Assembly: GCF_900105735.1 (NCBI RefSeq)
Contig: NZ_LT629793.1
Span: 6,758,001 to 6,822,000, forward strand
Direction of reading: 5' to 3'
Length of the DNA stretch: 64,000 nucleotides
DNA from: Pseudomonas yamanorum
GTDB lineage: Bacteria > Pseudomonadota > Gammaproteobacteria > Pseudomonadales > Pseudomonadaceae
Below, one piece after another: positions 1 through 9,176 of the stretch (position 1 is its first letter; each line of letters opens with the position of its first letter). The notes below the pieces were generated by a model. That model saw only the letters and a program-made list of their open reading frames with translations, had not been told where the DNA came from and searched no databases. Made by a program: the position numbers and the translations under genes.

Positions 1-2
1 CC

Positions 3-266
3 AAGCCGGTGCGCAAGCTCTACTACAACATCACCATCACGGCGGCCTCGGTCGTCGTTGCGCTGTTTATCGGTGGTATTGAAGCCCTGGGCCTGATTTC
101 CGAAAAGCTGGAATTGACCGGTGGTATCTGGACGCCAATCAACGCCATCAGCGATAACTTCGGCCAGATTGGCTACTGGATTATTGGGATCTTTGTGCTG
201 TGCTGGTTGATCTCGGCCGTTAATTATTACGTGCGTGGCTACGATCAACTACGTGCCAATATCTGA
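3..266 (+). CDS. Nickel/cobalt permease, C-terminal fragment
   Basis: The frame is already open at the left edge, so only the last 87 residues are visible. They hold two hydrophobic helices, the first following KLYYNITIT and the second around GYWIIGIFVLCWLISAV, and end soon after YYVRGYDQL. This resembles the C-terminus of HoxN/NixA (NiCoT) inner-membrane permeases, which import Ni2+ or Co2+ for urease, hydrogenase or cobalamin use. The diagnostic HX4DH motif of the second helix lies outside the window, so the family call rests on C-terminal resemblance only. No metalloenzyme gene is adjacent on the visible side. Confidence 0.72.
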   Translation, partial: KPVRKLYYNITITAASVVVALFIGGIEALGLISEKLELTGGIWTPINAISDNFGQIGYWIIGIFVLCWLISAVNYYVRGYDQLRANI

Positions 267-372
267 TTTAAATGTCTATTTAGGGTTAAGCATTCTTTCA
301 CCCAAGAACTGCCAGGCTTTCACCGAAAGTAAAGCCAGCAGGCATCCGAGCATCGCGGAGAACAAACCCAGT

Positions 373-645
373 TTAATCCGAGCCCAAGGGCTGAAATGGC
401 AAGGGGCTGTTGGGGGACCAGCCGCCTGAATGCACGGTTCGGGATAGAACATAAACCAGACGTGAGGCCAGAAAATGATTAAAACCAGCCCCCAGGGTTA
501 GCAGTATCGATATTTTCCACAGGGCGGTGTTTTTTACCTTTTTGACGATACCGTTCAAAAATATGACTAAGGCGAATGACAGTGCTAACGGTGTGAGTAT
601 TTCTTCGTGGAACACCTGAAGAAGCAAGTTCGAGTAAGCATCCAT
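373..645 (-). CDS. Small two-helix membrane protein, unknown
   Basis: This is a 90-residue ORF whose ATG follows a good ribosome binding site (GGAGAG, 6-7 nt upstream on the minus strand), which is the main reason to believe it. Two hydrophobic segments are visible, roughly residues 16-33 (LTPLALSFALVIFLNGIV) and 43-66 (WKISILLTLGAGFNHFLASR), followed by a short Pro/Ser-rich tail. It converges on the nickel permease and its 5' end faces the carboxylesterase. I do not recognise the family. A role in metal handling with its neighbour would be guesswork. GC is lower than in the flanking genes. Confidence 0.5.
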   Translation of the reverse strand: MDAYSNLLLQVFHEEILTPLALSFALVIFLNGIVKKVKNTALWKISILLTLGAGFNHFLASRLVYVLSRTVHSGGWSPNSPLPFQPLGSD

Positions 646-782
646 GTAATCTCTCCAAAGCCGGGTTACGGTAAATAGTTCTCTGGAATTCGATATTCAT
701 GTGTCTGACCTATATCACGTTTCATTGTCAGGTCATATTTATCCGGTTGTGTTCATTAATCGCCAACTAACAGGAAGTTTCC

Positions 783-2078
783 ATGTCGTCGAAAGAAAAA
801 AATGGTTCAGGTTCATTGCCCGATACGGGTATTACGCGCCTGACAGGTATTCGTTACGCTCAAGCCGAACGTTTTCAGCCTCCACAGCCGGTCTTGCCTC
901 CTGAAGATTTACGATCGGCGTCCACCTTATCGAAGATCCCCTGTCAGTTGCCTTCACGTTTGGAGCGGGTAATGGGGAAGCCGTCGGTGGATATGCCGCA
1001 GAGTGAGGATTGCCTACTGCTGGATATCACTTTGCTAGCGGGCAACGTTGAAAACCGTGCGGTGATGGTCTGGTTTCATGGCGGTGGCTACTTCAGTGGC
1101 GGTGGAGGAATGCCCTGGTACGGGGCTGAAAAGCTTGCGCAGGAAGGTAACGTTATCGTTGTCAATGTGAGCTATCGGTTGGGCGTATTCGGCTACTTGA
1201 TGCTGGATGGAGTCTGCCAGGGCAACCTGGGGCTGCTGGATCAGATTGAGGCCGTTCGCTGGGTGAACCGCCATATCGCAAAACTGGGGGGTAACCCAAA
1301 CAACATCACATTATTCGGGCAGTCTGCGGGCGCTCATTCGATTGCTTATATGATGGCGATGGGAAAAGACCGTCCACTGTTCGCCCATGCCATTTTGCAA
1401 AGTCCACCCATGGGATCCCACCAGGATCAAAAAACTGCCAGGGCGTTCGGTAACGTGTTCGCAGCACTGCTGGGCAAAGACCCGCTCAGCGCAACGGTAG
1501 AAGAGTTGTTGGCCGCACAAGCCCAGGCCGCTGCGCAAATCGAGTCCGTGATGATCGTAGGGCCGATTGTCGATTGCTACCCACTGCCCGGATTGCCTGA
1601 ACTGGAAAAGGCCTGGTCTGCCTGTCGCATACCGACATTAATGGGATGGGTAGACGATGAAGCATTGCCGTTCCTTCCCGTGGTGGACGGGGAACACCTG
1701 TCAAAGGAGCAACGCAAGTTGGCAATGCGCCAGCATGGAAAGGCATTGACTCAATCGCTGTTCACCGATGGCATAAAAGAGCTGGCTTCCACGCTGGCTG
1801 ACGGTACCCAGCCGGTTTATCTCTACAACTTCTCCTGGCAAGCACCCGACTCTATCTGGGGCGCTGCCCACTGTATTGAACTGCCCTTTTTGTTAGGCGA
1901 TGAAGGTGCCTGGTCAACTGCGCCGATGCTTGAGGGCGCGGTATGGAGTGACCTTGAAATTCAGGGTAAAGCCCTGCGTTCCATTTGGCTTGAGTTCGCC
2001 CGCAGTGCGTCAGCCCAGGAAGTTGATACATCACCTTCGCGACCTTGGCGTATTTGGAGGGTCGGCAAACGCGCCTGA
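783..2078 (+). CDS. Type B carboxylesterase (alpha/beta hydrolase)
   Basis: The 431-residue protein carries the carboxylesterase type B (COesterase) hallmarks: an HGGG oxyanion-hole motif at residues 99-102, the nucleophile elbow GQSAG with Ser181, and a late GAAHCIELPFLLG block that supplies the usual catalytic His. SEDCLLLDI near residue 74 is the family's early signature. Such enzymes hydrolyse carboxylic esters. There is no signal peptide, so it is probably cytoplasmic. Typical members are about 500 residues, so this is a compact one. The ATG is chosen for the AGGAAG just upstream. The M20 amidohydrolase follows 78 nt downstream on the same strand, suggesting a small ester/amide-degrading operon. 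The substrate is unknown. Confidence 0.88.
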   Translation: MSSKEKNGSGSLPDTGITRLTGIRYAQAERFQPPQPVLPPEDLRSASTLSKIPCQLPSRLERVMGKPSVDMPQSEDCLLLDITLLAGNVENRAVMVWFHGGGYFSGGGGMPWYGAEKLAQEGNVIVVNVSYRLGVFGYLMLDGVCQGNLGLLDQIEAVRWVNRHIAKLGGNPNNITLFGQSAGAHSIAYMMAMGKDRPLFAHAILQSPPMGSHQDQKTARAFGNVFAALLGKDPLSATVEELLAAQAQAAAQIESVMIVGPIVDCYPLPGLPELEKAWSACRIPTLMGWVDDEALPFLPVVDGEHLSKEQRKLAMRQHGKALTQSLFTDGIKELASTLADGTQPVYLYNFSWQAPDSIWGAAHCIELPFLLGDEGAWSTAPMLEGAVWSDLEIQGKALRSIWLEFARSASAQEVDTSPSRPWRIWRVGKRA

Positions 2079-2156
2079 TGCCTCACCTGAGGCTTGAACT
2101 AACGCTGACGGCCTGTAGATTTGCAGTTCGACTATTCCAATAAGAAGAGCCAGTCC

Positions 2157-3350
2157 ATGTCACAAAACCCAGTAGATGCAATCTGTCCAGACCTCGAAGA
2201 GCTGACCGCCTTGAGACGCGACCTCCACGCCCACCCGGAGTTGGGGTTTGACGAGCATCGAACCTCACAGATCGTCGCAAGCTTTCTTGAGGGGTTGGGC
2301 ATTGAGGTTTTCCGTGGGCTGGCGGGTACCGGGGTTGTCGGTGTCATCCATGGCGCCAGCCCCGGCGGGAGCATTGGCCTGCGGGCGGACATGGACTGCC
2401 TGCCCATGGTCGAGGCCAACGACTTTGCGCACCGCTCGGTCCACCCCGGCCTGATGCACGGCTGTGGGCACGACGGGCACACCGTGATGTTGCTGGCCGC
2501 AGCCCGCTACCTGGCGCAGACGCGCCGGTTCCGCGGTACGGCAGTGGTGATTTTCCAGCCTGCGGAAGAAGGCGGCGGGGGCGCGCAGGTGATGATTGAA
2601 CAAGGCCTGTTCGAACAATTTAACGTGGATTCGATTTATGCCCTGCACAACAATCCGGATTACCCGGCAGGGGTCATCGCAGTTCAGCCGGGACCTGTGG
2701 AGGCGGCCGCCGACACGTTCGACATTATCGTGACCGGTCGTGGTGGCCATGCCGCCATTCCTCACGAAACCATTGACCCGGTGGTGGTCGCGAGCCATAT
2801 CGTCATTGCACTGCAAAGCATTGTCAGCCGTAACCTGCACCCTCTGGAGGCGGGCGTGGTGACAGTTGCCAGTATGCAAACCAGTCAACTTACTGCTTCT
2901 AACGTTATTCCGGCACAGGTGAAAATGCGTGGAACTGCCCGCAGCTTTACGGCGGCCAATCGGGATTTGCTGGACCGGCGCATTGGTGAGATTGCCCAGG
3001 GCGTCGCCACCGCATTCGGTGCCACGGCCACGTGTGATTACCAGCGAGGCTATCCGCCGACCATCAATCACACTGAGCAAGCGCTGTTCGCCGCCCAGGT
3101 TGCCCGTAGCTTGATAGGCGAGGAAAACGTGAAGTGCAACGAACCCTTGACCATGGGGGCCGAAGACTTTTCATACATGCTGGAACAACGACCGGGCGCC
3201 TATATTTATCTGGGGCAGGGAGGCAGCCCAAGCCAGGGCGCCGGTTCCTGTCAGTTGCACAATGATCACTATGACTTCAACGACAGCATCATCCCCCTCG
3301 GCGCAGGCTTATTGGCCTCACTGGTGGAGCAAGGTTTGCCCCTGGAGTAA
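2157..3350 (+). CDS. M20D family amidohydrolase (hippurate/IAA-amino acid hydrolase type)
   Basis: This is a 397-residue metallohydrolase. Metal-site and core motifs appear in order: LRADMDCLPM, GCGHDGHTVM, FQPAEEGGGG, the dimerisation-domain motif GRGGHAAIPHE and MGAEDFSYM. These define the M20D (AbgB/hippuricase/IAA-amino acid hydrolase) group, which cleaves N-acyl amino acids and needs divalent metal. The frame stays open 12 codons further upstream to a TTG, but the ATG at 2157 gives the normal family N-terminus. It probably shares a transcript with the upstream esterase. A strong hairpin terminator follows about 90 nt after the stop. The precise amide substrate cannot be told from sequence. 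Confidence 0.9.
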   Translation: MSQNPVDAICPDLEELTALRRDLHAHPELGFDEHRTSQIVASFLEGLGIEVFRGLAGTGVVGVIHGASPGGSIGLRADMDCLPMVEANDFAHRSVHPGLMHGCGHDGHTVMLLAAARYLAQTRRFRGTAVVIFQPAEEGGGGAQVMIEQGLFEQFNVDSIYALHNNPDYPAGVIAVQPGPVEAAADTFDIIVTGRGGHAAIPHETIDPVVVASHIVIALQSIVSRNLHPLEAGVVTVASMQTSQLTASNVIPAQVKMRGTARSFTAANRDLLDRRIGEIAQGVATAFGATATCDYQRGYPPTINHTEQALFAAQVARSLIGEENVKCNEPLTMGAEDFSYMLEQRPGAYIYLGQGGSPSQGAGSCQLHNDHYDFNDSIIPLGAGLLASLVEQGLPLE

Positions 3351-3440
3351 TGGTCGATGCGGGGGCGTGCTTATTTAGCCGCTACCACGGTAACAACCCG
3401 CTGCGGAAACGGGATGCTGATTCCTCCTCAGATACAAAAA

Positions 3441-3467
3441 AGCCACTCAATAGAGTGGCTTTTTTTG
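3441..3467. terminator. Bidirectional intrinsic terminator
   Basis: AGCCACTC-AATA-GAGTGGCT forms an 8-bp stem with a 4-nt loop, followed by seven T on the plus strand and preceded by A-rich sequence that gives a U-tract on the minus strand. It lies between the convergent M20 amidohydrolase and mmcQ genes and can serve both. Confidence 0.9.
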
Positions 3468-3483
3468 GCCTGAGGGTTGTGTA

Positions 3484-3840
3484 TCAGTCATCCAGCCTCA
3501 GCCCCACCTGCGTGCGCTTGGGCAGCTTGCTCACCACCAACTGGTGGGAACGCTGCAACAGGCCACGCAGTTCCTCAGCGCCCAGCGGGTAGGGCGTTTC
3601 CATGATGATCCACTGCGCCCGTGCCAGGTACGGCGCCGGGTGGATGCCGGGGCGATCCACATGGCCCAGGAACAGCTCCTTGTCGACCTTGAACGCCAGC
3701 GAGTCTCCCCGCAGATTCTGCAAGGCAAACATCTTGTTGCCGGCAATCGAAAACACCCGCACGCCACCCCATTTGTAGTCTTCCCGCGCGCCGGGCAAGC
3801 CCAGGCAAAACGTGGCGACTTGTTCTTCGGTCATTCTCAT
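3484..3840 (-). CDS. MmcQ/YjbR family protein
   Basis: The 118-residue protein has the YjbR/MmcQ fold signature: an N-terminal TEEQVATFCLGLPGA segment, GGVRVFSIAGNKMFAL, and VDRPGIHPAPYLARAQWI toward the C-terminus. These are small CyaY-like double-wing proteins thought to bind DNA or protein; their function is not settled. The start at 3840 is chosen because its ATG overlaps the TGA of the upstream lysR gene as ATGA (3837-3840), the usual sign of translational coupling. The ORF could extend 6 codons further upstream. It is co-transcribed with the LysR regulator. Confidence 0.82.
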   Translation of the reverse strand: MRMTEEQVATFCLGLPGAREDYKWGGVRVFSIAGNKMFALQNLRGDSLAFKVDKELFLGHVDRPGIHPAPYLARAQWIIMETPYPLGAEELRGLLQRSHQLVVSKLPKRTQVGLRLDD

Positions 3841-4745
3841 AGCAAACGGTCTCCGCAACCTTTGAAGGCGTTATCCAGATGGTCGATCCAGGCTCGCACT
3901 GCTGGCAACACGCCGCGTCGATGTGGGTACACCGCCTGCAACCAGCCACCCGGCAATGACCATTCGGGCAAGAGCTGCACCAACTGGCCGTTAGCCAATT
4001 CCTCTTCGCAATACATCATCGGCAGCACTGTAAACCCCAGGCCGGCGAGGGCGCAGGCCTTGCGTACCAGGAAATCGTCGATGCCCAATCGGGCTTCCAT
4101 GACCAGGTCGTGACTGTTGCCCTCCGGGCTGAGCATGCGGAAGTGCACCATGCGGTCTGCTTCCAGGGCGCCCAGCACCGGCAATTGCTTGAGGTCTTCG
4201 AGGCTGTTGATCTGCCGCTCACGCACAAAGCCGGGGCTGGCAACAATCGCCGTCTGGGCCTGGCGCAGGCGCTTGGTGACGAGCAGCGGGTCTTCATCCC
4301 CCAGTTCGCGCACGCGCAAGGCCACATCAATGCCTTCGGCCACCAGGTCGACGCGGCGGTTGACCAGGTTCATCTCCAACTGCACCAACGGGTTGGCGGT
4401 GAGAAACTCCGCCACCACGGTTTGCAGGAATTGGTGAGCCAAGCCCACCGGGCTGCTGACCCGCAGCCTGCCACGGGGTTCGCTGGACATGCTGGCCACC
4501 GCCTCATCGGCCATTTCCGCCTCCAGCAGCATCGCCTGGCAGTGGCGCAGGTAGCGTTCACCCACGGCGGTCAGGGTCAGTTGGCGGGTAGTGCGTTGCA
4601 GCAAGCGGGCGCCGAGGCGCTCCTCCAGTTCGGCAATGCGCCGCGACAGCCGCGACTTGGGGATCCCCAACAGCCGTCCGGCGGCGGCGAAACCGCCGGC
4701 TTCCACTACCTTGGCGAAATAGTAGAGGTCATTCAGATCTTGCAT
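3837..4745 (-). CDS. LysR family transcriptional regulator
   Basis: The 302-residue protein starts MQDLNDLYYFAKVVEAGGF, a classic LysR winged-helix N-terminus. The recognition helix region around residues 27-45 reads GRLLGIPKSRLSRRIAELE, and a substrate-binding domain follows from about residue 90. It resembles the CrgA/DmlR/AaeR-type branch whose members often control azoreductases, quinone reductases or efflux. Its start lies 12 nt from a motif (4757-4777) that recurs upstream of azoR, so autoregulation and control of azoR are likely inferences. It is divergent from an AraC gene and coupled to mmcQ downstream. Confidence 0.92.
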   Translation of the reverse strand: MQDLNDLYYFAKVVEAGGFAAAGRLLGIPKSRLSRRIAELEERLGARLLQRTTRQLTLTAVGERYLRHCQAMLLEAEMADEAVASMSSEPRGRLRVSSPVGLAHQFLQTVVAEFLTANPLVQLEMNLVNRRVDLVAEGIDVALRVRELGDEDPLLVTKRLRQAQTAIVASPGFVRERQINSLEDLKQLPVLGALEADRMVHFRMLSPEGNSHDLVMEARLGIDDFLVRKACALAGLGFTVLPMMYCEEELANGQLVQLLPEWSLPGGWLQAVYPHRRGVLPAVRAWIDHLDNAFKGCGDRLL

Positions 4746-4756
4746 GGTCGGCCTAT

Positions 4757-4777
4757 TGTCCTGTCGATGGGACGAAC
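4757..4777. promoter_or_regulatory. Candidate LysR operator (copy 1)
   Basis: TGTCCTGTC-N3-GGGAC-R-AAC, with inverted half-sites TGTCC/GGGAC. It sits 12 nt upstream of the lysR start codon and about 125 nt upstream of the AraC start. The same motif recurs at 5848-5868 upstream of azoR with 17 of 21 positions identical. Confidence 0.6.
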
Positions 4778-4902
4778 TATCCGCGCCTGACGTCGGCAAA
4801 TCCACCCCAAAATACAGCGGTGAGCAAGCTTGCGACTACGGTTGGCTGGCCAGTGAAGCACCGACGGGTTACCTTTTGGTTTTCCCCGGCCAGTGCATTC
4901 CA

Positions 4903-5841
4903 ATGAACCTTGAGCAGCCACGTACCCGCCGAATCATCGAGCTGATGGGACAGTTGGCGCCCGTGGAGGGTTACAACCTGACGCCGCTGGATGACGTGCG
5001 CTTCCTGCGCTCCAATCGGCCATTGACGCGGGTTCCGGTGCTTTACGACCCGGGTATCGTGATCGTGTGCCAGGGCCGCAAGCGCGGTTTCCTGGGGGAA
5101 GACATCTACGTCTACGACGCCCAGCACTACCTGGTGGTGTCGGTGCCGGTGCCGTTCACCATGGAAACCGAGGCCAGCGAAGCAGAGCCAATGCTCGCGG
5201 TGTATTTGCGCCTGGATTTCAACCTGGCCGCCGAGCTGATGCTGGAGCTCGACGCGGTGGCCCCGCAGCCCGACGCCAGGCCCAAGGGCATGTACGCCTC
5301 GCCGATGGATGACAAGCTCAGTGAGTCGTTGCTGCGCTTCCTGGAGGTGATGAGTGTGCCAGTGGACGCGCGGGTGCTCGGGCCGACCCTGATGCGTGAA
5401 ATCTACTACCGCATTATCACGGGCGAGCAGGGCGGTTCGATGCGGGCTGCATTGAATCTCCAGGGTCAGTTTGGCAAGGTGGCCCGGGCGATTCGCAAGA
5501 TCCACGCGTGTTACCACCAGCGCCTGGACGTGGAAGGGTTGGCTAACGAAGCGATGATGAGCGTACCGAGTTTTCATGCGCATTTTCGTACGGTGACCGA
5601 CACCTCGCCCATGCAGTACCTGAAGTCGACACGCTTGCACCAGGCGCGGTTACTGATGCTGAGGAGTGACATCAGCGCTGCCACGGCCTGCGCCAGGGTG
5701 GGGTACGAGAGCGCTTCCCAGTTCAGCCGCGAGTTCAAGCGGTTTTTCGGTCGCACGCCCCATGAAGAGATTGACTGGATGAAACGTACCTACGCGTTGC
5801 CGCCGCCCACGAGCGCGTCGATCTATGTCTCGTCACATTAG
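4903..5841 (+). CDS. AraC family transcriptional regulator (AraC_N type)
   Basis: The 312-residue protein has the N-terminal domain of the PF06719 AraC_N type: GYNLTPLDDVRFLRSNRP, VPVLYDPGIVIVCQGRKRGFLG and YLVVSVPVPF. A C-terminal double helix-turn-helix spans roughly residues 205-300, ending ARVGYESASQFSREFKRFFGRTP. Regulators of this type often control neighbouring oxidoreductases. The frame is open upstream to 4744, but MNLEQPRTRRIIELM matches where the family normally begins; no strong Shine-Dalgarno precedes it. It lies between the divergent lysR gene and azoR, so it may act on azoR, but this is inference. Confidence 0.9.
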   Translation: MNLEQPRTRRIIELMGQLAPVEGYNLTPLDDVRFLRSNRPLTRVPVLYDPGIVIVCQGRKRGFLGEDIYVYDAQHYLVVSVPVPFTMETEASEAEPMLAVYLRLDFNLAAELMLELDAVAPQPDARPKGMYASPMDDKLSESLLRFLEVMSVPVDARVLGPTLMREIYYRIITGEQGGSMRAALNLQGQFGKVARAIRKIHACYHQRLDVEGLANEAMMSVPSFHAHFRTVTDTSPMQYLKSTRLHQARLLMLRSDISAATACARVGYESASQFSREFKRFFGRTPHEEIDWMKRTYALPPPTSASIYVSSH

Positions 5842-5847
5842 GATCAC

Positions 5848-5868
5848 TGTCCTGTCAGCGGGACAAAC
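5848..5868. promoter_or_regulatory. Candidate LysR operator (copy 2, azoR promoter)
   Basis: The motif TGTCCTGTC-N3-GGGAC-R-AAC ends 93 nt upstream of the azoR ATG, just after the AraC stop codon. It matches the copy beside lysR and includes the inverted repeat TGTCC/GGGACA, the expected shape for a LysR site. Confidence 0.6.
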
Positions 5869-5961
5869 AATCGCATTCTGCCCGACTAATCGTTGATTGG
5901 ATTCATCTGTAGGCTTAGTTCCATTCCGTCGCCAAAGGCGATGCTTACTTGGAGATGAACC

Positions 5962-6573
5962 ATGAAACTGTTGCATATCGATTCCAGCATCCTCGGCGAC
6001 AACTCGGTTTCCCGTCAGTTGAGCGCCGGTGTCGTCAAAGCCTGGCAGGCAGCAGAGCCGGGTGTCGAAGTGGTTTATCGTGACTTGGCCGCTGACGCCA
6101 TCACCCACTTCTCCGGTGTCACTCTGGGCGCCCTGGGCACTGCCGCCGAATTGCGCGATGCCGTGCAAAAACACGAAGCCGACCTGAGCGCTTCCACCCT
6201 GGCCGAATTCCTGGCAGCAGACGCCGTAGTGCTGGCCGCGCCGATGTACAACTTCACCATCCCGACCCAACTGAAAGCCTGGATCGACCGCATTGCCGTC
6301 GCCGGCCAGACGTTCCGTTACACCGAAGCCGGCCCGGAAGGCCTGTGTGGCGGCAAGAAAGTCATCATTGTCTCCACCTCCGGCGGCTTGCATGTGGGCC
6401 AGCCGACGGGCGCAGCCCACGAAGACTACCTGACCGTGCTGTTGGGTTTCCTCGGGATCACCGACATCGAGTTCGTCCGTGCCCACGGCCTGGCCTATGG
6501 TGACGAGGCCCGCACCAAGGCACTGAGCGACGCCCATGTATTGATCAGCGACCAGTTGTTCGCCGCAGCGTAA
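5962..6573 (+). CDS. azoR: FMN-dependent NADH-azoreductase
   Basis: The 203-residue flavodoxin-fold protein begins [20 protein letters not shown], the AzoR FMN-phosphate-binding segment. It carries [19 protein letters not shown] and STSGGLH, both conserved FMN contacts. AzoR enzymes reduce azo dyes and quinones with NADH through FMN as cytoplasmic homodimers, protecting against thiol and quinone stress. Length is typical (about 200). A GGAG lies upstream of the ATG. The upstream region holds the motif shared with the nearby lysR gene, making LysR control the simplest hypothesis. Confidence 0.94.
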   Translation: MKLLHIDSSILGDNSVSRQLSAGVVKAWQAAEPGVEVVYRDLAADAITHFSGVTLGALGTAAELRDAVQKHEADLSASTLAEFLAADAVVLAAPMYNFTIPTQLKAWIDRIAVAGQTFRYTEAGPEGLCGGKKVIIVSTSGGLHVGQPTGAAHEDYLTVLLGFLGITDIEFVRAHGLAYGDEARTKALSDAHVLISDQLFAAA

Positions 6574-6800
6574 GACTTGTGTAAATTTTGCTGTTCCTCG
6601 ATATCAATCTGAATCGAGGCGCCTAAACTCTGTATTCTGCTCGCCTGAAAAGCGAACGGAGTACGGAGTTTTTTCGTTTACCCGCTGTCACTACTTTGGC
6701 CCAGGTTATGCACGCATGGGTAAACCCTGCCAGTCCGAGCGCCTGAACCATGGATACTTCAATAGCTACGCGGGCTTATGCAGCAAAGGTGGACATCCTC

Positions 6801-7838
6801 ATGATGCGTCTTTGTGCCGTCTTGGTTCTTTCTCTGCTCGGTGGCCTGATTTCAGTGCAAGCCGCGCCCGCACCGCACCCCCATTGGAGTGTGGGCTTTC
6901 ATCGCATGACTTTTCTCGATCCGCTGGATCTTCAGCCGATGAAGGCCGTCGCGTTCTATCCGTCCACCGACCAGGAACACATCACCAAGGTGGGCGCTTA
7001 TCACATCGCTGCCACTGAAGATTCTAAAATCGCCATTGGCCGTTTTCCGATGTTGATGCTGTCCCACGGCAATACCGGCACACCCTTGGCCCTGCACGAC
7101 CTGGCGACCTCTCTGGCGCGTAAGGGGTTTGTCGTGGTGGCGGTGTTGCACCCTGGCGACAACTACAAGGACCACAGCCGCCTGGGGACCTTGAGCAACC
7201 TGTATGGGCGCCCGATCCAGATCTCCGAAGCCATCACCGCCACCCTCGGCGACCCGATGCTGTCGCCGTTCGTCAACGTCGACCAGGTGGGTGTCATCGG
7301 CTATTCGGCCGGCGGCGAAACCGCGCTGATCCTCGCCGGTGCCAAGCCGGACCTGGACCGCCTGCGCCGTTACTGCCAACAACGCCCCGAAGACCGCGAC
7401 GCCTGCACCACCAAGGGCGAGTTGATCGTCGACCGTGACGATTTGCAGCCCCAGGCCGACCCGCGCATTCATGCGTTGATGCTGATGGCGCCGCTGAGCC
7501 TGATGTTTGGCCGCCACACCTTGGCGGACGTGCATGTACCGGTGCTGCTCTACAGTGGCGACGGCGACAAGCTGGTGGCCGTGGACAAGAACGCCGAGGC
7601 CCTGGCGCGCAAACTGCCGGAGCCGCCGGACTTCAAGCTGTTGGCCGGGGCAGGGCACTTCGTGTTCATGGCGCCTTGCGATGAGAGCCAACTGGCCGCG
7701 ATGCCGGCCATGTGCACCGATGCCGACGGGGTTGACCGTGAAAGCATCCACCGCGACCTGATTTCCGAGGCCGGGCGGTTCTTCAATCACACCCTTGGGC
7801 AATCCACCCGGGCGGGCTTGCAAACGGCGGATCAGTAA
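6801..7838 (+). CDS. Secreted alpha/beta hydrolase (dienelactone hydrolase-like)
   Basis: The 345-residue protein begins MMRLCAVLVLSLLGGLISVQA, a clear signal peptide, so it is probably periplasmic. The nucleophile elbow is GYSAGG (in VGVIGYSAGGETALIL), preceded by LMLSHGNTGTP, which fits an oxyanion region. VPVLLYSGDGDKLV and the late AGAGHFVFM supply Asp- and His-containing blocks. This pattern matches predicted dienelactone hydrolases and platelet-activating-factor acetylhydrolase-like proteins. The start is chosen at 6801 because AAGGTGG sits 8 nt upstream and it begins the signal peptide, although the frame is open back to 6750. The gene overlaps the convergent MFS gene by 7 nt. The substrate is unknown. 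Confidence 0.82.
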   Translation: MMRLCAVLVLSLLGGLISVQAAPAPHPHWSVGFHRMTFLDPLDLQPMKAVAFYPSTDQEHITKVGAYHIAATEDSKIAIGRFPMLMLSHGNTGTPLALHDLATSLARKGFVVVAVLHPGDNYKDHSRLGTLSNLYGRPIQISEAITATLGDPMLSPFVNVDQVGVIGYSAGGETALILAGAKPDLDRLRRYCQQRPEDRDACTTKGELIVDRDDLQPQADPRIHALMLMAPLSLMFGRHTLADVHVPVLLYSGDGDKLVAVDKNAEALARKLPEPPDFKLLAGAGHFVFMAPCDESQLAAMPAMCTDADGVDRESIHRDLISEAGRFFNHTLGQSTRAGLQTADQ

Positions 7839-9016
7839 GCGCGGCGCTTGAGCAGCAACGTCAGGCCCAGGCCGGTGACGGAGAGCAAGGCGGCGCAGAA
7901 GAAGATCCACGAATAGCCCAGGTTCAACGCCACCGCGCCCATCACCGGCCCGGCAATCGCCAGCGCCAGGTCAAAAAACACCGCATACGCACTCAACCCG
8001 GCGCCCCGGCTGCTGTTGGGCACCTGCTTGATCGCCTCCACCCCCAGCGCCGGGTACACCAGCGACAAGCCGAAGCCCGTCAGCCCGGCGCCGATCAAGG
8101 CCACGCCGGTGGACGGTGCCAGCCACAGAAGCGTCAGCCCCAGGGTTTCGATGGTCATGCAGGCTATCGCCGCCGTGAAGCCGCCGAAGCGGTTGATGGC
8201 CGTGATAAACACCAGGCGTGACAGGATAAAGCACACGCCAAATACCGTCAGGCACCAGGCCGCGCCGATCCAGCCTCGGCTCAGGTAGTAGAGGGTGATA
8301 AAGGTGGTGAGGGTGCCGTAGCCAATCGATGCGAGACACAGGCTGGCGCCAAACGGCGCGATACGTCCGAAGACCGCCCAGAAGGGCAGCCGCTCGCCGC
8401 GTACCACGGGCACCGAAGGCTTGTTGCGAATCAGCAGCAGTCCCAGGGCGGATAGCACCGTGAGGGCGATTCCGAGGCTGGTGTAGCCGTAGTCTGCAAC
8501 CATCACGACCCCAAGCGGTGCGCCGATGGCAATTGCGCCGTAGGAGGCGATGCCGTTCCAGGAGATCGAGCGTGCGGTGTGTTCGGCACCGACTGCGCCC
8601 ATGCACCAACTGATGGTGCCGACGCCGATCAGGCCCTGCGCAACCCCCAGTAATAGCCGCCCGACAATCAAGATGCCGAGGCTCAGCAACGGCAGGCTTT
8701 GCACCAGCATGGCGATAAACGTCAGCACGCCGCTCAGGAGGATTCCGCTCAAGCCCAGCACGATGGCGCGTTTGGTGCCTACGTTGTCTGACATGCGTCC
8801 GGCCATCGGGCGGCTGAGCAGCGTGGCCAGGTATTGCGAGCCGATGGTTATCCCGGCAATTACTGCGCTGAAGCCCAGTTCGCCGTGGACGTAGCCGGGG
8901 ATCACCGCAATCGGCAGGCCGATGCAGATAAACGCGATAAAGGTGTAGAAGACGATGGAGACGATCTGCAGAGTGATCGACAAGGAGCTGGGGGCGGCGG
9001 GCTGTGTGGCAGGCAT
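7832..9016 (-). CDS. MFS transporter, YhhS/YfcJ-like
   Basis: The 394-residue protein has about 12 hydrophobic segments and a clear MFS motif A after TM2, RPMAGRMSDNVGTKR. The overall sequence resembles the YhhS/YfcJ efflux group of small-molecule exporters in the inner membrane. Start 9016 (MPATQPAAP) is preferred over upstream codons at 9049 and 9052, although none has a clear Shine-Dalgarno. The gene is convergent with the secreted hydrolase and overlaps it by 7 nt. The REPIN array begins about 160 nt upstream of its start, so transcription must begin inside or just after that array. The substrate is unknown. Confidence 0.88.
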   Translation of the reverse strand: MPATQPAAPSSLSITLQIVSIVFYTFIAFICIGLPIAVIPGYVHGELGFSAVIAGITIGSQYLATLLSRPMAGRMSDNVGTKRAIVLGLSGILLSGVLTFIAMLVQSLPLLSLGILIVGRLLLGVAQGLIGVGTISWCMGAVGAEHTARSISWNGIASYGAIAIGAPLGVVMVADYGYTSLGIALTVLSALGLLLIRNKPSVPVVRGERLPFWAVFGRIAPFGASLCLASIGYGTLTTFITLYYLSRGWIGAAWCLTVFGVCFILSRLVFITAINRFGGFTAAIACMTIETLGLTLLWLAPSTGVALIGAGLTGFGLSLVYPALGVEAIKQVPNSSRGAGLSAYAVFFDLALAIAGPVMGAVALNLGYSWIFFCAALLSVTGLGLTLLLKRRAY

Positions 9017-9176
9017 GGGAACTCGTTCGCGGGCGGGCGGTGAGCGCATCATGGCAAGGGCTTGGGGTAAAAGGAAGCAGGCTAACTATATTGGGTGTGT
9101 TTGAGGGGGCGTGCCTATCCGGCTTTGGACCCATGAGTCCTCCCTGGCCGGGACGGCTAAAGTGGACACGGTAAAA

